Shown: in pieces, positions 18,890 to 26,469 of the stretch
How positions within the stretch are numbered: the first letter of the stretch is position 1
Layout: each line of letters begins with the position of its first letter
Source of the DNA: UBA5078 sp033721235
GTDB lineage: Bacteria > Pseudomonadota > Gammaproteobacteria > Pseudomonadales > Pseudohongiellaceae
Assembly: GCA_033721235.1 (NCBI GenBank)
Contig: JAWWAY010000002.1
Location: forward strand, 62,001-126,000
Reading direction: 5' to 3'
DNA: 64,000 bases
Position numbers and translations under genes: made by a program
The notes under the pieces: generated by a model
The model's input: the letters and a program-made list of their open reading frames with translations, nothing else
What the model was told of the DNA's origin: nothing
The model's database searches: none

Positions 18890-19656
18890 TGAGCATTTTG
18901 ACTCTTAAGAATGTTAGCAAGCAGTTTGGTCTTACTAAAATTATTCGTGATGTAAACCTGAGCATCGAACAAGGGGAACGGCACGCCATTATTGGCCCTA
19001 ACGGCGCCGGCAAATCGACCTTGTTTCATCTAATCAGTGGGCGGTATGAATTGACGAGCGGCGAGGTCCTATTCAAAGACCAACCTATTCAGAACCTGCC
19101 TCCCTACGAGATCACTAGGCGCGGGCTCGCCCGCAGCTTTCAGGTTACCAATATTTTCCCACTCCTAAGCGTGTTCGAGAATGTGCGCTGCGCGCTGCTT
19201 TGGTCCATGGAGTATCGCTACTCATTCTGGCGCCTATTGGGTAAGCAAAAGAAGCTGAATGAAAAAGCTGACTCCGTACTGGAAGAGATTGGGCTGCTTG
19301 AGCGTCGCAACCTACCGGCCGGTGAGCTGGCATATGCGGAGCAAAGAGCGCTGGAGTTAGGCGTGGCAATCGCCAGTGGTGCAGAAATGATTCTGCTCGA
19401 CGAGCCCGTTGCGGGGATGAGCCACACAGAGGCGAAAGCTGCCGTTGCGCTTATCCGTAAAGTGACTGCCGGCAAGACTCTGGTAATGGTAGAGCACGAT
19501 ATGGATATCGTCTTCGATCTTGCAGATAAAATTTCTGTACTCGTATATGGGGAAATTATTGCCTCAGACACGCCAGAAAATATTCGCGCGAACCCGAAAG
19601 TTCAGGAAGCCTATTTGGGCGAAGCAGTTACCGAAGAGGTCGAAGAGAATGCTTGA
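18889..19656 (+). CDS. ABC transporter ATP-binding protein, LivG type
   Basis: 255 aa from the ATG at 18889; AGGAGGT at 18877-18883 sits five bases before it, whereas a GTG at 18886 would be too close. Walker A is GPNGAGKS, the signature region is LAYAEQRALELGVAIAS (the LivG class lacks a plain LSGGQ), Walker B is MILLDEPVAGM, and the switch His is in VEHDMDIVFDLAD. It is one of two ATPases of the importer and overlaps the next gene by eight bases. Confidence 0.95.
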   Translation: MSILTLKNVSKQFGLTKIIRDVNLSIEQGERHAIIGPNGAGKSTLFHLISGRYELTSGEVLFKDQPIQNLPPYEITRRGLARSFQVTNIFPLLSVFENVRCALLWSMEYRYSFWRLLGKQKKLNEKADSVLEEIGLLERRNLPAGELAYAEQRALELGVAIASGAEMILLDEPVAGMSHTEAKAAVALIRKVTAGKTLVMVEHDMDIVFDLADKISVLVYGEIIASDTPENIRANPKVQEAYLGEAVTEEVEENA

Positions 19657-20344
19657 AGTTAAAGATCTAAACGCCTATTACGGTAAAAGCCATATTCTTC
19701 ACGGTGTAAATTTTAATGTACAAAAGGGCGAAATCGTCAGCCTTCTCGGCCGCAACGGCGTAGGTCGCTCCACTACCGTAAAGACTATTATGGGTGAGGT
19801 GGAACCTAAGGGCTCGATAATCTTCAAAGGCCAAGAGCTTGCCGGCAAAAAAAGTTTCGAGATCGCAAAAGCCGGAATCGGCTGTGTTCCTGAGAATCGC
19901 GACATATTTCCAAACCTAACGGTGCGCCAAAATCTTCTGCTGGGCATTAAGGACATGAAGGCTAAGTCTCGGTGGACAATGGACGAAATGTTCGACATGT
20001 TCCCAAACTTGGCTGAGCGAGCCGATGTTCCTGGCGGCGTCCTCAGTGGCGGCGAACAACAGATGCTCTGCATGTGCCGCACATTAATGGGCGACCCTGA
20101 CCTTATTATGATTGACGAGCCCACAGAAGGACTTGCTCCAAAGGTGGTCGAACAAGTGGGGGACCTCCTAGGGGAGATTGCCAAGCGCGGTGTATCAATC
20201 CTGCTTGTTGAACAGAAACTGACCATTGCCATGCGTATTTCTCATCGATTGTACGTCATGGGCCACGGTAAGATCGTTTATGAAGGCACTCCCGAGAGTC
20301 TAAGAGCCGCTGATGATGTGCGCCGTGAGTGGTTGGAAGTTTAA
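19649..20344 (+). CDS. ABC transporter ATP-binding protein, LivF type
   Basis: 231 aa. The start is the ATG at 19649 inside the end of the LivG gene; an open frame continues upstream but only as read-through of that gene. Signature LSGGEQQMLCMCRTLM, Walker B LIMIDEPTEGLAP and switch region VEQKLTIAMRIS are normal. Walker A reads GRNGVGRSTT: the usual lysine is Arg40 (codon cgc). A Lys-to-Arg change here often damages ATP hydrolysis in other ABC proteins, but the gene is otherwise intact and the rest of the operon is complete, so this may be a natural variant of this clade. Confidence 0.93.
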   Translation: MLEVKDLNAYYGKSHILHGVNFNVQKGEIVSLLGRNGVGRSTTVKTIMGEVEPKGSIIFKGQELAGKKSFEIAKAGIGCVPENRDIFPNLTVRQNLLLGIKDMKAKSRWTMDEMFDMFPNLAERADVPGGVLSGGEQQMLCMCRTLMGDPDLIMIDEPTEGLAPKVVEQVGDLLGEIAKRGVSILLVEQKLTIAMRISHRLYVMGHGKIVYEGTPESLRAADDVRREWLEV

Positions 20345-20415
20345 GGCTCAGCAGCCAGTGTCATTGTGACTAATCTCCAATACGGCTCATCGCAAAACTG
20401 GACTGCGCTCGCGGC

Positions 20416-20434
20416 GGCTCTATAGCCCTTTTTT
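20416..20434 (+). terminator. Weak terminator-like stem with T-run
   Basis: GGCT (20416-20419) and AGCC (20424-20427) bracket CTAT, then C and TTTTTT (20429-20434). The stem is only four base pairs, so it would attenuate rather than stop transcription between the ABC importer and the hydroxylase genes. Confidence 0.3.
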
Positions 20435-20494
20435 GCATCTCAAGGTAAAGTAATTGCTTCACCCTTGATCTTAAAAGGAAAGGTATTTCTCTCC

Positions 20495-20974
20495 ATGGCT
20501 AATTATACCCTCAATATTAATGGTCAGTCGCTCGAAGTCACTGATGTTGACCCAGACACTCCCCTGCTTTGGGTACTCAGAGACGAACTTAGCATGGTAG
20601 GCACCAAATTCGGTTGTGGCGTTGCCCAGTGCGGCGCGTGTACCGTGCACGTGGATGGCAATCCTGTGCGTTCATGCTCGTATCCCGTCAGTGCTATCGC
20701 AGAGTCCGCCGTAACGACAATTGAAGGCTTGGCTCAAGGCAGCCAATTACATGCCCTACAGCAGGCTTGGATAGATCACGATGTGCCTCAATGCGGATAC
20801 TGCCAAGCAGGACAAATAATGTCTGCGGCGGCGCTGCTTCGAAATAATCCTAGTCCAAGTGATCAAGATATAGACGAGGCAATGGCCGGTAACCTATGTC
20901 GCTGCGGCACCTATCAGCGTATTAGACTGGCCATACACGATGCGGCGGAAAAATCAGCTAGGAGGACAGGCTAA
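20495..20974 (+). CDS. iorA: Isoquinoline 1-oxidoreductase-type hydroxylase, [2Fe-2S] subunit
   Basis: 159 aa, from the ATG at 20495 with AAGGAAAGG upstream; an in-frame TTG ten codons earlier is unlikely. It binds two [2Fe-2S] clusters: plant-type FGCGVAQCGAC with a later Cys in VRSCSYP, and CGYCQAGQ with NLCRCGTYQRI, the pattern of the small subunit of molybdenum hydroxylases. It passes electrons from the molybdenum subunit encoded next; its TAA shares one base with that gene's ATG. It has no signal of its own and would be exported by hitch-hiking. Confidence 0.92.
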   Translation: MANYTLNINGQSLEVTDVDPDTPLLWVLRDELSMVGTKFGCGVAQCGACTVHVDGNPVRSCSYPVSAIAESAVTTIEGLAQGSQLHALQQAWIDHDVPQCGYCQAGQIMSAAALLRNNPSPSDQDIDEAMAGNLCRCGTYQRIRLAIHDAAEKSARRTG

Positions 20975-23244
20975 TGACACAGATTCACTCTGACAAGCAC
21001 GAAAGCCTCACCGACTATTTTGACAGCCTGATGCAAGAGTTCGACGCCAATCCGTCTCCAGAACTTCAACACCCCATTAGCCTAAGTCGTCGCGGCTTCA
21101 TGAAACTGGCGGGTATAACGGGCGGCGGACTAGTACTTGGCTTTTCTATCGACACCCCTAAGGCCTTGGCCAATGTCAGTGCTGAGCACGCTCAGTTTAA
21201 CGCCTATGTACAAGTCAAACCCGATGGCAGCATTATTATTCAGGCCAAGAACCCCGAGATCGGTCAAGGCGTCAAAACTGCTCTGCCTATGATAGTGGCG
21301 GAAGAATTAGATGCGGCGTGGGAGGAAGTAGAGGTTGTGCAATCGCCTATCGATGAATCGATTTATGGCCGACAAGTGGCCGGTGGCTCACGCTCTATTC
21401 CCGCAAACTGGGTGATCCTGCGCGAGGCAGGTGCCACCGTGCGAGCCATGCTAGTGAGCGCGGCAGCCGCCCGTTTTAACGTCCCCGTAGCAGAGCTGCG
21501 CACGGAATCAAGTCGCGTTATTCATGGCGCTTCCGGGCGCTCAATTCACTATGGGGAATTGGCCGAGGAAGCAGCCAAACTCGATACTCCCTCTTCAGTG
21601 GAACTCAAGGCACGAAGTCAGTATCGGCTTCTCGGTAAGCGCATCACGGGCGTCGACAACCTGGACCTAGTCACTGGCAAGCCACTATTCGGCATCGATC
21701 AACAATTCGACAATATGAGCTACGCCGTCTACCAAAAATGTCCAGCGGTGGGTGGAAAAGTGATTAGCGCGAACCTCGATCACATCAAATCTCTCAAGGG
21801 TGTCAAAGATGCCTTTATTCTCGAAGGCAATGGACGAACTGATGAACTTATGCCCGGCGTGGCTATCGTAGCCGATTCGACTTGGGCAGCCATCAAGGCC
21901 AAGCGAGCATTGAAAATTGAGTGGGATGAATCAGACGCCTCCAAAGATAGTTGGAGTGCCTTTACCCAGCAAGCAAAGCAAATCGCAGAGCAAGCGCCAG
22001 AGCGCCCGCTTTCGCGTAGCGGAAATCTAGACGCCGCAATGAGCACCGAAGGCAATAAAAGCATCGAGGCCTTCTACAGCCACGACTTCGTTCTCCACGC
22101 CCCTCTGGAACCACAGAACACCACTGCGCTCTCCAAGGCCGATGGAAGCATCGAAATTTGGGCGCCTACGCAAACGCCAGGGCGCGCCCTGAACGGAGTC
22201 GCCAACACGCTAGGCATTACTCAGGATCAAATTACCTTGCATCAAATACGTGCTGGAGGTGGCTTCGGCAGACGGCTTACCAACGACCCCGTATGCGAAG
22301 CAGCGGCAATAGCCCGCAGAGTCGATGGCCCGGTAAAACTCCAGTGGACACGAGAAGACGATACTCAACACGACTTCAATCGCGTTGGAGGCTTCCACGT
22401 CATGAAAGGTGCCGTCAATAAAGACGGAAAGATGGTCGCCTACTCCGACCACCTTATCTCCTTCACAGAGAACGGCCGAAGCCCCGTATCAGGGGGCAAC
22501 CTGAGAATGACGGGTTACCCGGAAGACGCCTGCTCCAACGTGCTGATGGGGGAAACATTATTACCCCTTAAGATTACATGCGGTGCCTTTCGAGCACCGG
22601 CATCCAATACTATCGCTTGGGCCCAGCAGAGTTTCATCGCTGAGCTAGCCCATGCAGCCGAACGGGATCAGTGTGAGTTCCTGTTGGAAACACTGGCAGC
22701 ACTGCCCGAACCCAGAGGCGAGATGCTAATGAACAAGTACCGTGCTATTGAGACGGTGAAGCTGGCCGCCGAGAAAGCCGGCTGGGGACGCGAGCTTCCC
22801 AATGGCAGAGGCTTGGGCATTGCCTTCTACTACAGCCATTTTGGTCATGTCGCCCAAGTAGCTGAAGTCAGCGTCGATGCGAACCGAAAAGTCACCATCC
22901 ACAATGTCACGGTAAGCGCCGACGTGGGGCCCATCATCAACCGCAGCACATCGGAAAACCTGCTCGAAGGGGCAGTGGTCGATGGTATTAGCACAATGAT
23001 GGGGCTGACAGTCGATTTTGAAAACGGCCGAATACAGCAGGAGAACTTTCATCAGTATCCTATTCTGCGAATGCCCAAGACCCCAAAAATAGCCGTGCAC
23101 TTCATCGAGAGCAATTACCACCCAACGGGGCTAGGCGAGCCTGGGCTACCTCCGTTAGCGCCAGCAGTCGGTAATGCTATCTTTGCTGCCAGCGGTATAC
23201 GACCTCGCACCATGCCGCTGAGCAAAGAAGGCTTTACTATCTAA
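20974..23244 (+). CDS. iorB: Isoquinoline 1-oxidoreductase-type hydroxylase, Tat-exported molybdenum subunit
   Basis: 756 aa. A twin-arginine signal lies at residues 38-60 (SRRGFMKLAGITGGGLVLGF), set after an unusually long 38-residue N-region. The rest is the xanthine-dehydrogenase-family molybdopterin-binding fold: GGGFGRRL, AFRAPASNTIAW and the near-terminal GLGEPGLPPLAPAVGNAIF with the catalytic Glu. The complex would act in the periplasm on an N-heterocycle or aldehyde. No cytochrome c or XdhC-like maturation gene is adjacent. The importer just upstream suggests the substrate or its product is taken up, which is inference. A strong terminator follows. Confidence 0.9.
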   Translation: MTQIHSDKHESLTDYFDSLMQEFDANPSPELQHPISLSRRGFMKLAGITGGGLVLGFSIDTPKALANVSAEHAQFNAYVQVKPDGSIIIQAKNPEIGQGVKTALPMIVAEELDAAWEEVEVVQSPIDESIYGRQVAGGSRSIPANWVILREAGATVRAMLVSAAAARFNVPVAELRTESSRVIHGASGRSIHYGELAEEAAKLDTPSSVELKARSQYRLLGKRITGVDNLDLVTGKPLFGIDQQFDNMSYAVYQKCPAVGGKVISANLDHIKSLKGVKDAFILEGNGRTDELMPGVAIVADSTWAAIKAKRALKIEWDESDASKDSWSAFTQQAKQIAEQAPERPLSRSGNLDAAMSTEGNKSIEAFYSHDFVLHAPLEPQNTTALSKADGSIEIWAPTQTPGRALNGVANTLGITQDQITLHQIRAGGGFGRRLTNDPVCEAAAIARRVDGPVKLQWTREDDTQHDFNRVGGFHVMKGAVNKDGKMVAYSDHLISFTENGRSPVSGGNLRMTGYPEDACSNVLMGETLLPLKITCGAFRAPASNTIAWAQQSFIAELAHAAERDQCEFLLETLAALPEPRGEMLMNKYRAIETVKLAAEKAGWGRELPNGRGLGIAFYYSHFGHVAQVAEVSVDANRKVTIHNVTVSADVGPIINRSTSENLLEGAVVDGISTMMGLTVDFENGRIQQENFHQYPILRMPKTPKIAVHFIESNYHPTGLGEPGLPPLAPAVGNAIFAASGIRPRTMPLSKEGFTI

Positions 23245-23260
23245 GACTCAGTCATACTAT

Positions 23261-23297
23261 AAAAGGCCAGCTCGGTAATACGTGCTGGCCTTTTTTT
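23261..23297 (+). terminator. Intrinsic terminator after iorB
   Basis: AAAAGGCCAGC (23261-23271) pairs perfectly with GCTGGCCTTTT (23284-23294) over a 12-base loop, and the T-run extends to 23297. It closes the transport-hydroxylase operon. Confidence 0.93.
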
Positions 23298-23417
23298 GTA
23301 TCCAACAAGCATCTGCATGAGAGATGATTCACATAGCATTCATCTTTATTTGCTACAATGGCGCCTAAGGTACTTCACTACTACCATCTACGCTCGCTTG
23401 TTGAGAATGTTAATTAC

Positions 23418-24401
23418 ATGAGTTTCATTGCACGAATATTGCTCATTGCAAGCCTACTACTGCCCTATTCCTTAGCGTGGAGTTGGGATGCTACCGGACA
23501 TCGGCTCAGTGCCTACGTGGCGTGGGAGTTTTTGGATGAGGACTTGCGCAGCCAAGCAATCACAATACTGCAAGCCCATCCGCGCTATCAACAAGACTTC
23601 CTCGATGCCATGCCCGTATCAGCTCTTGTCGGCGATGAGGCGGCTCAAGCGCGCTGGCTGTTTGGCCAAGCCGCGATCTGGCCAGACTTAATCCGCAATA
23701 ATGAAATCCCTGAGAACCTTCAATACTCGCGCCCCGATTGGCATTGGATAGACGGACGCTGGGTGCGCAATGGTATCGAGCAAGGCAATGTCTATGTCGG
23801 CCTAGTGAATCTAAGCGATATCGACGGCGAGAGAAGAGCTCAAATAGAAGCAGAAACAGATGCCCGTAATATTATGACGGCGATCGATTGGAATCTGTCC
23901 GTACTGAGTAGCCGCTTGAGCACAAGAGCGGAAAAGGCTGTTGCCTTGAGTTGGATGTTACATTTAATCGGCGATATTCATCAGCCTCTGCACGCTGGCG
24001 CGCTAGTGTCTAGAGAGCGCTTTCCAGATGGCGATCGAGGCGGTAACGGCATACCTACCGCTGGTGGTAATCTGCACGCCATATGGGATCAGGCACTGCG
24101 TAGCCAGCCCTTCGACGATACGTTATCAAGGCTTATCGCTGCCTCTCGACAAACCCCTCTAAGCACGGTCATTTTAGAGTCGGAGCTGTGGTTATCGGAG
24201 AGCCGTTCACTATTACAAAACACCGTCTACAACGAAGAGATAAAGGCTGCGGTGCTGCGTAGCGAGAGAAAGAATCAGCGTCTGCGTAATCTATCCCTTG
24301 ATGAAGACTACAACTCCCGCATGCGCGCAGTAGCAGAGGACCGCCTGAGTTCAGCTGCGCTGCGCATCGCCGCCCAGCTTCGCAGCTCTTTAGCAAAGTG
24401 A
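23418..24401 (+). CDS. Secreted S1/P1-family nuclease
   Basis: 327 aa from the ATG at 23418, which places a signal peptide (IARILLIASLLLPYSLA) at the N-terminus; a longer open frame upstream is not needed. The mature N-terminus has Trp23 and His28 in WDATGH, equivalent to the zinc-ligating Trp1 and His6 of nuclease P1. Further zinc ligands appear in HLIGDIHQPLHAG and in GGN with NLHAIWDQAL. The enzyme should cleave single-stranded DNA or RNA and 3'-nucleotides outside the cell, releasing phosphate and nucleosides. Confidence 0.92.
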   Translation: MSFIARILLIASLLLPYSLAWSWDATGHRLSAYVAWEFLDEDLRSQAITILQAHPRYQQDFLDAMPVSALVGDEAAQARWLFGQAAIWPDLIRNNEIPENLQYSRPDWHWIDGRWVRNGIEQGNVYVGLVNLSDIDGERRAQIEAETDARNIMTAIDWNLSVLSSRLSTRAEKAVALSWMLHLIGDIHQPLHAGALVSRERFPDGDRGGNGIPTAGGNLHAIWDQALRSQPFDDTLSRLIAASRQTPLSTVILESELWLSESRSLLQNTVYNEEIKAAVLRSERKNQRLRNLSLDEDYNSRMRAVAEDRLSSAALRIAAQLRSSLAK

Positions 24402-24502
24402 TAAAGCCAAGCAAATAGAGTTGAGCTTCCGAGCTAATTCCTCGACAATTGGGCAGCTTTTTACCGGCATTAATTATTTTCATAGCTTTAGTGAACTCGC
24501 CC

Positions 24503-25495
24503 ATGACTAACACAGCAATTACCGACACCAAACTCGCCCGCTATCGGCGCATCGCCCTGATAACACTGGTCGCCGTATATTTCCTGATCCTAGTCGGCGC
24601 CAGCGTACGCGCCTCTGGAGCGGGTATGGGATGCCCCGACTGGCCCACTTGCTTTGGTAGCTGGATACCCCCGACAAGTGCTGAGCAATTACCCAGCAAT
24701 TATCAGGAGATATACGCTGATCTTGGCTACGCCGAGACCGAATTCAATGTGGTGAAAACTTGGACGGAGTATCTCAACCGACTGACCGGCGTCACCATTG
24801 GTTTTCTCATTCTCTTAACCGCCATTTATTCTTGGGGGCTACGGCACTACGATCGCCACATCACGATTACATCCGTTGCGGCATTCTTCATGGTGGGGTT
24901 TCAAGGCTGGTTAGGGGCTCAGGTGGTCGCCTCAAACTTAACACCCGGCATGATCACTTTGCATATGCTGATGGCCCTAGCCATCGTCGCAGCACTCTTG
25001 TACGGCCTAGCTCGGGCAAGACGCGGCATTATGCAAGGGCAGTCAATCGATGGCATAGACCCGCGTTTCAAGAACACCTTAACGATCGTCTTAGTCCTCA
25101 CAGTGCTGCAGGTGGCCATGGGCACACAGGTCAGAGAAATGGTGGACTATCTCAACCACAGCGAAGGGAGAGAGCGCTCCGCGTGGGTAGACGCGCTACC
25201 TTGGTTCTTCTATGTCCACAGAAGCTTCTCCGCTGTCGTGTTGTTCGCGAATTTGTGGCTTGGCTACATCTTAGTCAAATCACTTGGCTGGCAGCATACG
25301 CTTAGCCGCTTCACCATCGCGATGATCGGCGTCATTGGAATTTCAATTTTATCAGGGGCAACGCTGGGACACTTGGGAATGCCGGCATTCGTCCAGCCAT
25401 TGCACCTGGTGGGCGCATCGCTGTTATTTGGCCTGCAGTTTCTCATTTGGATGAGCTACCGGCACGCGCACGAAGCTGCCAATAAGGCCTATTGA
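24503..25495 (+). CDS. ctaA: Heme A synthase (CtaA/Cox15 family)
   Basis: 330 aa with eight hydrophobic helices; oxidises heme O to heme A for cytochrome oxidase. The first periplasmic loop has the Cys pair CPDWPTC. Heme-ligand histidines are visible in TLHMLMAL, YVHRSFSAV and QPLHLVG. The fourth expected His, in the ExxH motif after helix 1, is replaced: the motif reads Glu89-Tyr-Leu-Asn92 (TEYLNRL). The ATG at 24503 is preferred to an upstream TTG at 24449. No cytochrome oxidase genes are adjacent, so it is expressed separately from its target complex. Confidence 0.9.
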   Translation: MTNTAITDTKLARYRRIALITLVAVYFLILVGASVRASGAGMGCPDWPTCFGSWIPPTSAEQLPSNYQEIYADLGYAETEFNVVKTWTEYLNRLTGVTIGFLILLTAIYSWGLRHYDRHITITSVAAFFMVGFQGWLGAQVVASNLTPGMITLHMLMALAIVAALLYGLARARRGIMQGQSIDGIDPRFKNTLTIVLVLTVLQVAMGTQVREMVDYLNHSEGRERSAWVDALPWFFYVHRSFSAVVLFANLWLGYILVKSLGWQHTLSRFTIAMIGVIGISILSGATLGHLGMPAFVQPLHLVGASLLFGLQFLIWMSYRHAHEAANKAY

Positions 25496-25523
25496 CTAAA
25501 GCGAACCTAGAACGGGCTCGCGG

Positions 25524-25541
25524 CGGCCTCTAATGAGGCCG
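25524..25541. terminator. Hairpin between convergent ctaA and hslO
   Basis: CGGCCTC (25524-25530) and GAGGCCG (25535-25541) form a 7-bp stem with loop TAAT, overlapping the hslO stop codon. Loosely spaced Ts follow on the plus strand (25547-25558). It may end the ctaA transcript. Confidence 0.5.
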
Positions 25542-26411
25542 GTCGCTTGCTTCTTTTTCGAATAATAGTGTTAGCTCGCCCGGCCCAAAATTATATTCGG
25601 TTCCGCAAAACTCGCAGCTCGTCTCGACGCCGCCAAGCTCCTCAATGATGCTATCGATCTCTTCCTTGCCCAAAGATAGCAAGGCCGAGGCAGTACGCTC
25701 GCGCGAACAACTGCAACTGAACTTCAGTGCTTTGGGTTCGAACAGCCTTATTTCCTCTTGGTGATAGAGGCGGTGCAGAATCTCAGCATTTGGTAAGTCC
25801 AATAACTCATCCTCAGTGAGGGTTCGTGTCAGCGTGGACAAATGTTCCCAATGAGCTTGACGAGTATCGCCGTCTCTTTCCAATTGAGCGGGCAACTGCT
25901 GCAGCATCATGGCGCTAACACGCTCTCGATTAGAGGCGAAAATGAATTCGCTATGCAGCTGCTCAGATTGTTCGAAATAAGCCTTAAGACATTCGGCCAG
26001 CGAGCCGCCTTCCAAGGAGACCATGCCCTGATAAGGCTCGCCCTTTTTGGTATCGATAGTAATGACTAAAGTGCCATTACTCAGCAATTCTTCAAAGCTC
26101 TCGCTCTTGGGGGGCTCGGTGTAGCGAGCGATGCCACGCAGGACGCCATCATGGCTGCATTCCGCCATTATCACTGCAATCTCGCCTTCACTTCGCACCT
26201 GTAAGACAAGGCGCCCTTCAAATTTAATGGTCGTACTCAGTAGAGCACTGGCCGCCAGAAACTCACCCACCAGGCGGGCGACGGCCGCTGGATATTGCTT
26301 ACCGGCAATACTGTCGATAAAGCTCTTGTCTAGGCTGACAATCTCCCCACGAATATCATACTTATCAAAAATGAAGCGCTGGCTTGAATCATTGCCACTG
26401 GCACTGTGCAT
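25530..26411 (-). CDS. hslO: Redox-regulated chaperone Hsp33
   Basis: 293 aa from the ATG at 26411, which has AGAGGA seven bases upstream; the open frame continues further but without homology. Hsp33 is a cytoplasmic holdase switched on by oxidation of a zinc-bound cysteine cluster. The four zinc ligands are present as CSC (FSCSCSRERT) and CEFC (ETSCEFCGTEYNFG) near the C-terminus. The N-terminal core starts RFIFDKYDIRGEIVSLDKS. It is transcribed leftward from just beyond the trpEG stop. Confidence 0.96.
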   Translation of the reverse strand: MHSASGNDSSQRFIFDKYDIRGEIVSLDKSFIDSIAGKQYPAAVARLVGEFLAASALLSTTIKFEGRLVLQVRSEGEIAVIMAECSHDGVLRGIARYTEPPKSESFEELLSNGTLVITIDTKKGEPYQGMVSLEGGSLAECLKAYFEQSEQLHSEFIFASNRERVSAMMLQQLPAQLERDGDTRQAHWEHLSTLTRTLTEDELLDLPNAEILHRLYHQEEIRLFEPKALKFSCSCSRERTASALLSLGKEEIDSIIEELGGVETSCEFCGTEYNFGPGELTLLFEKEASDRPH

Positions 26412-26469
26412 GAATAATTCCTCTGGCCTAGCGATAGCTAAGACTAATGACATGAAAAAATAAAAAGCA

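Noticed and set aside
19520..19648. An upstream extension of the LivF-type ATPase reading frame
   Set aside because: It lies wholly inside the LivG gene in another frame and has no ribosome site; the homology starts at the ATG at 19649.
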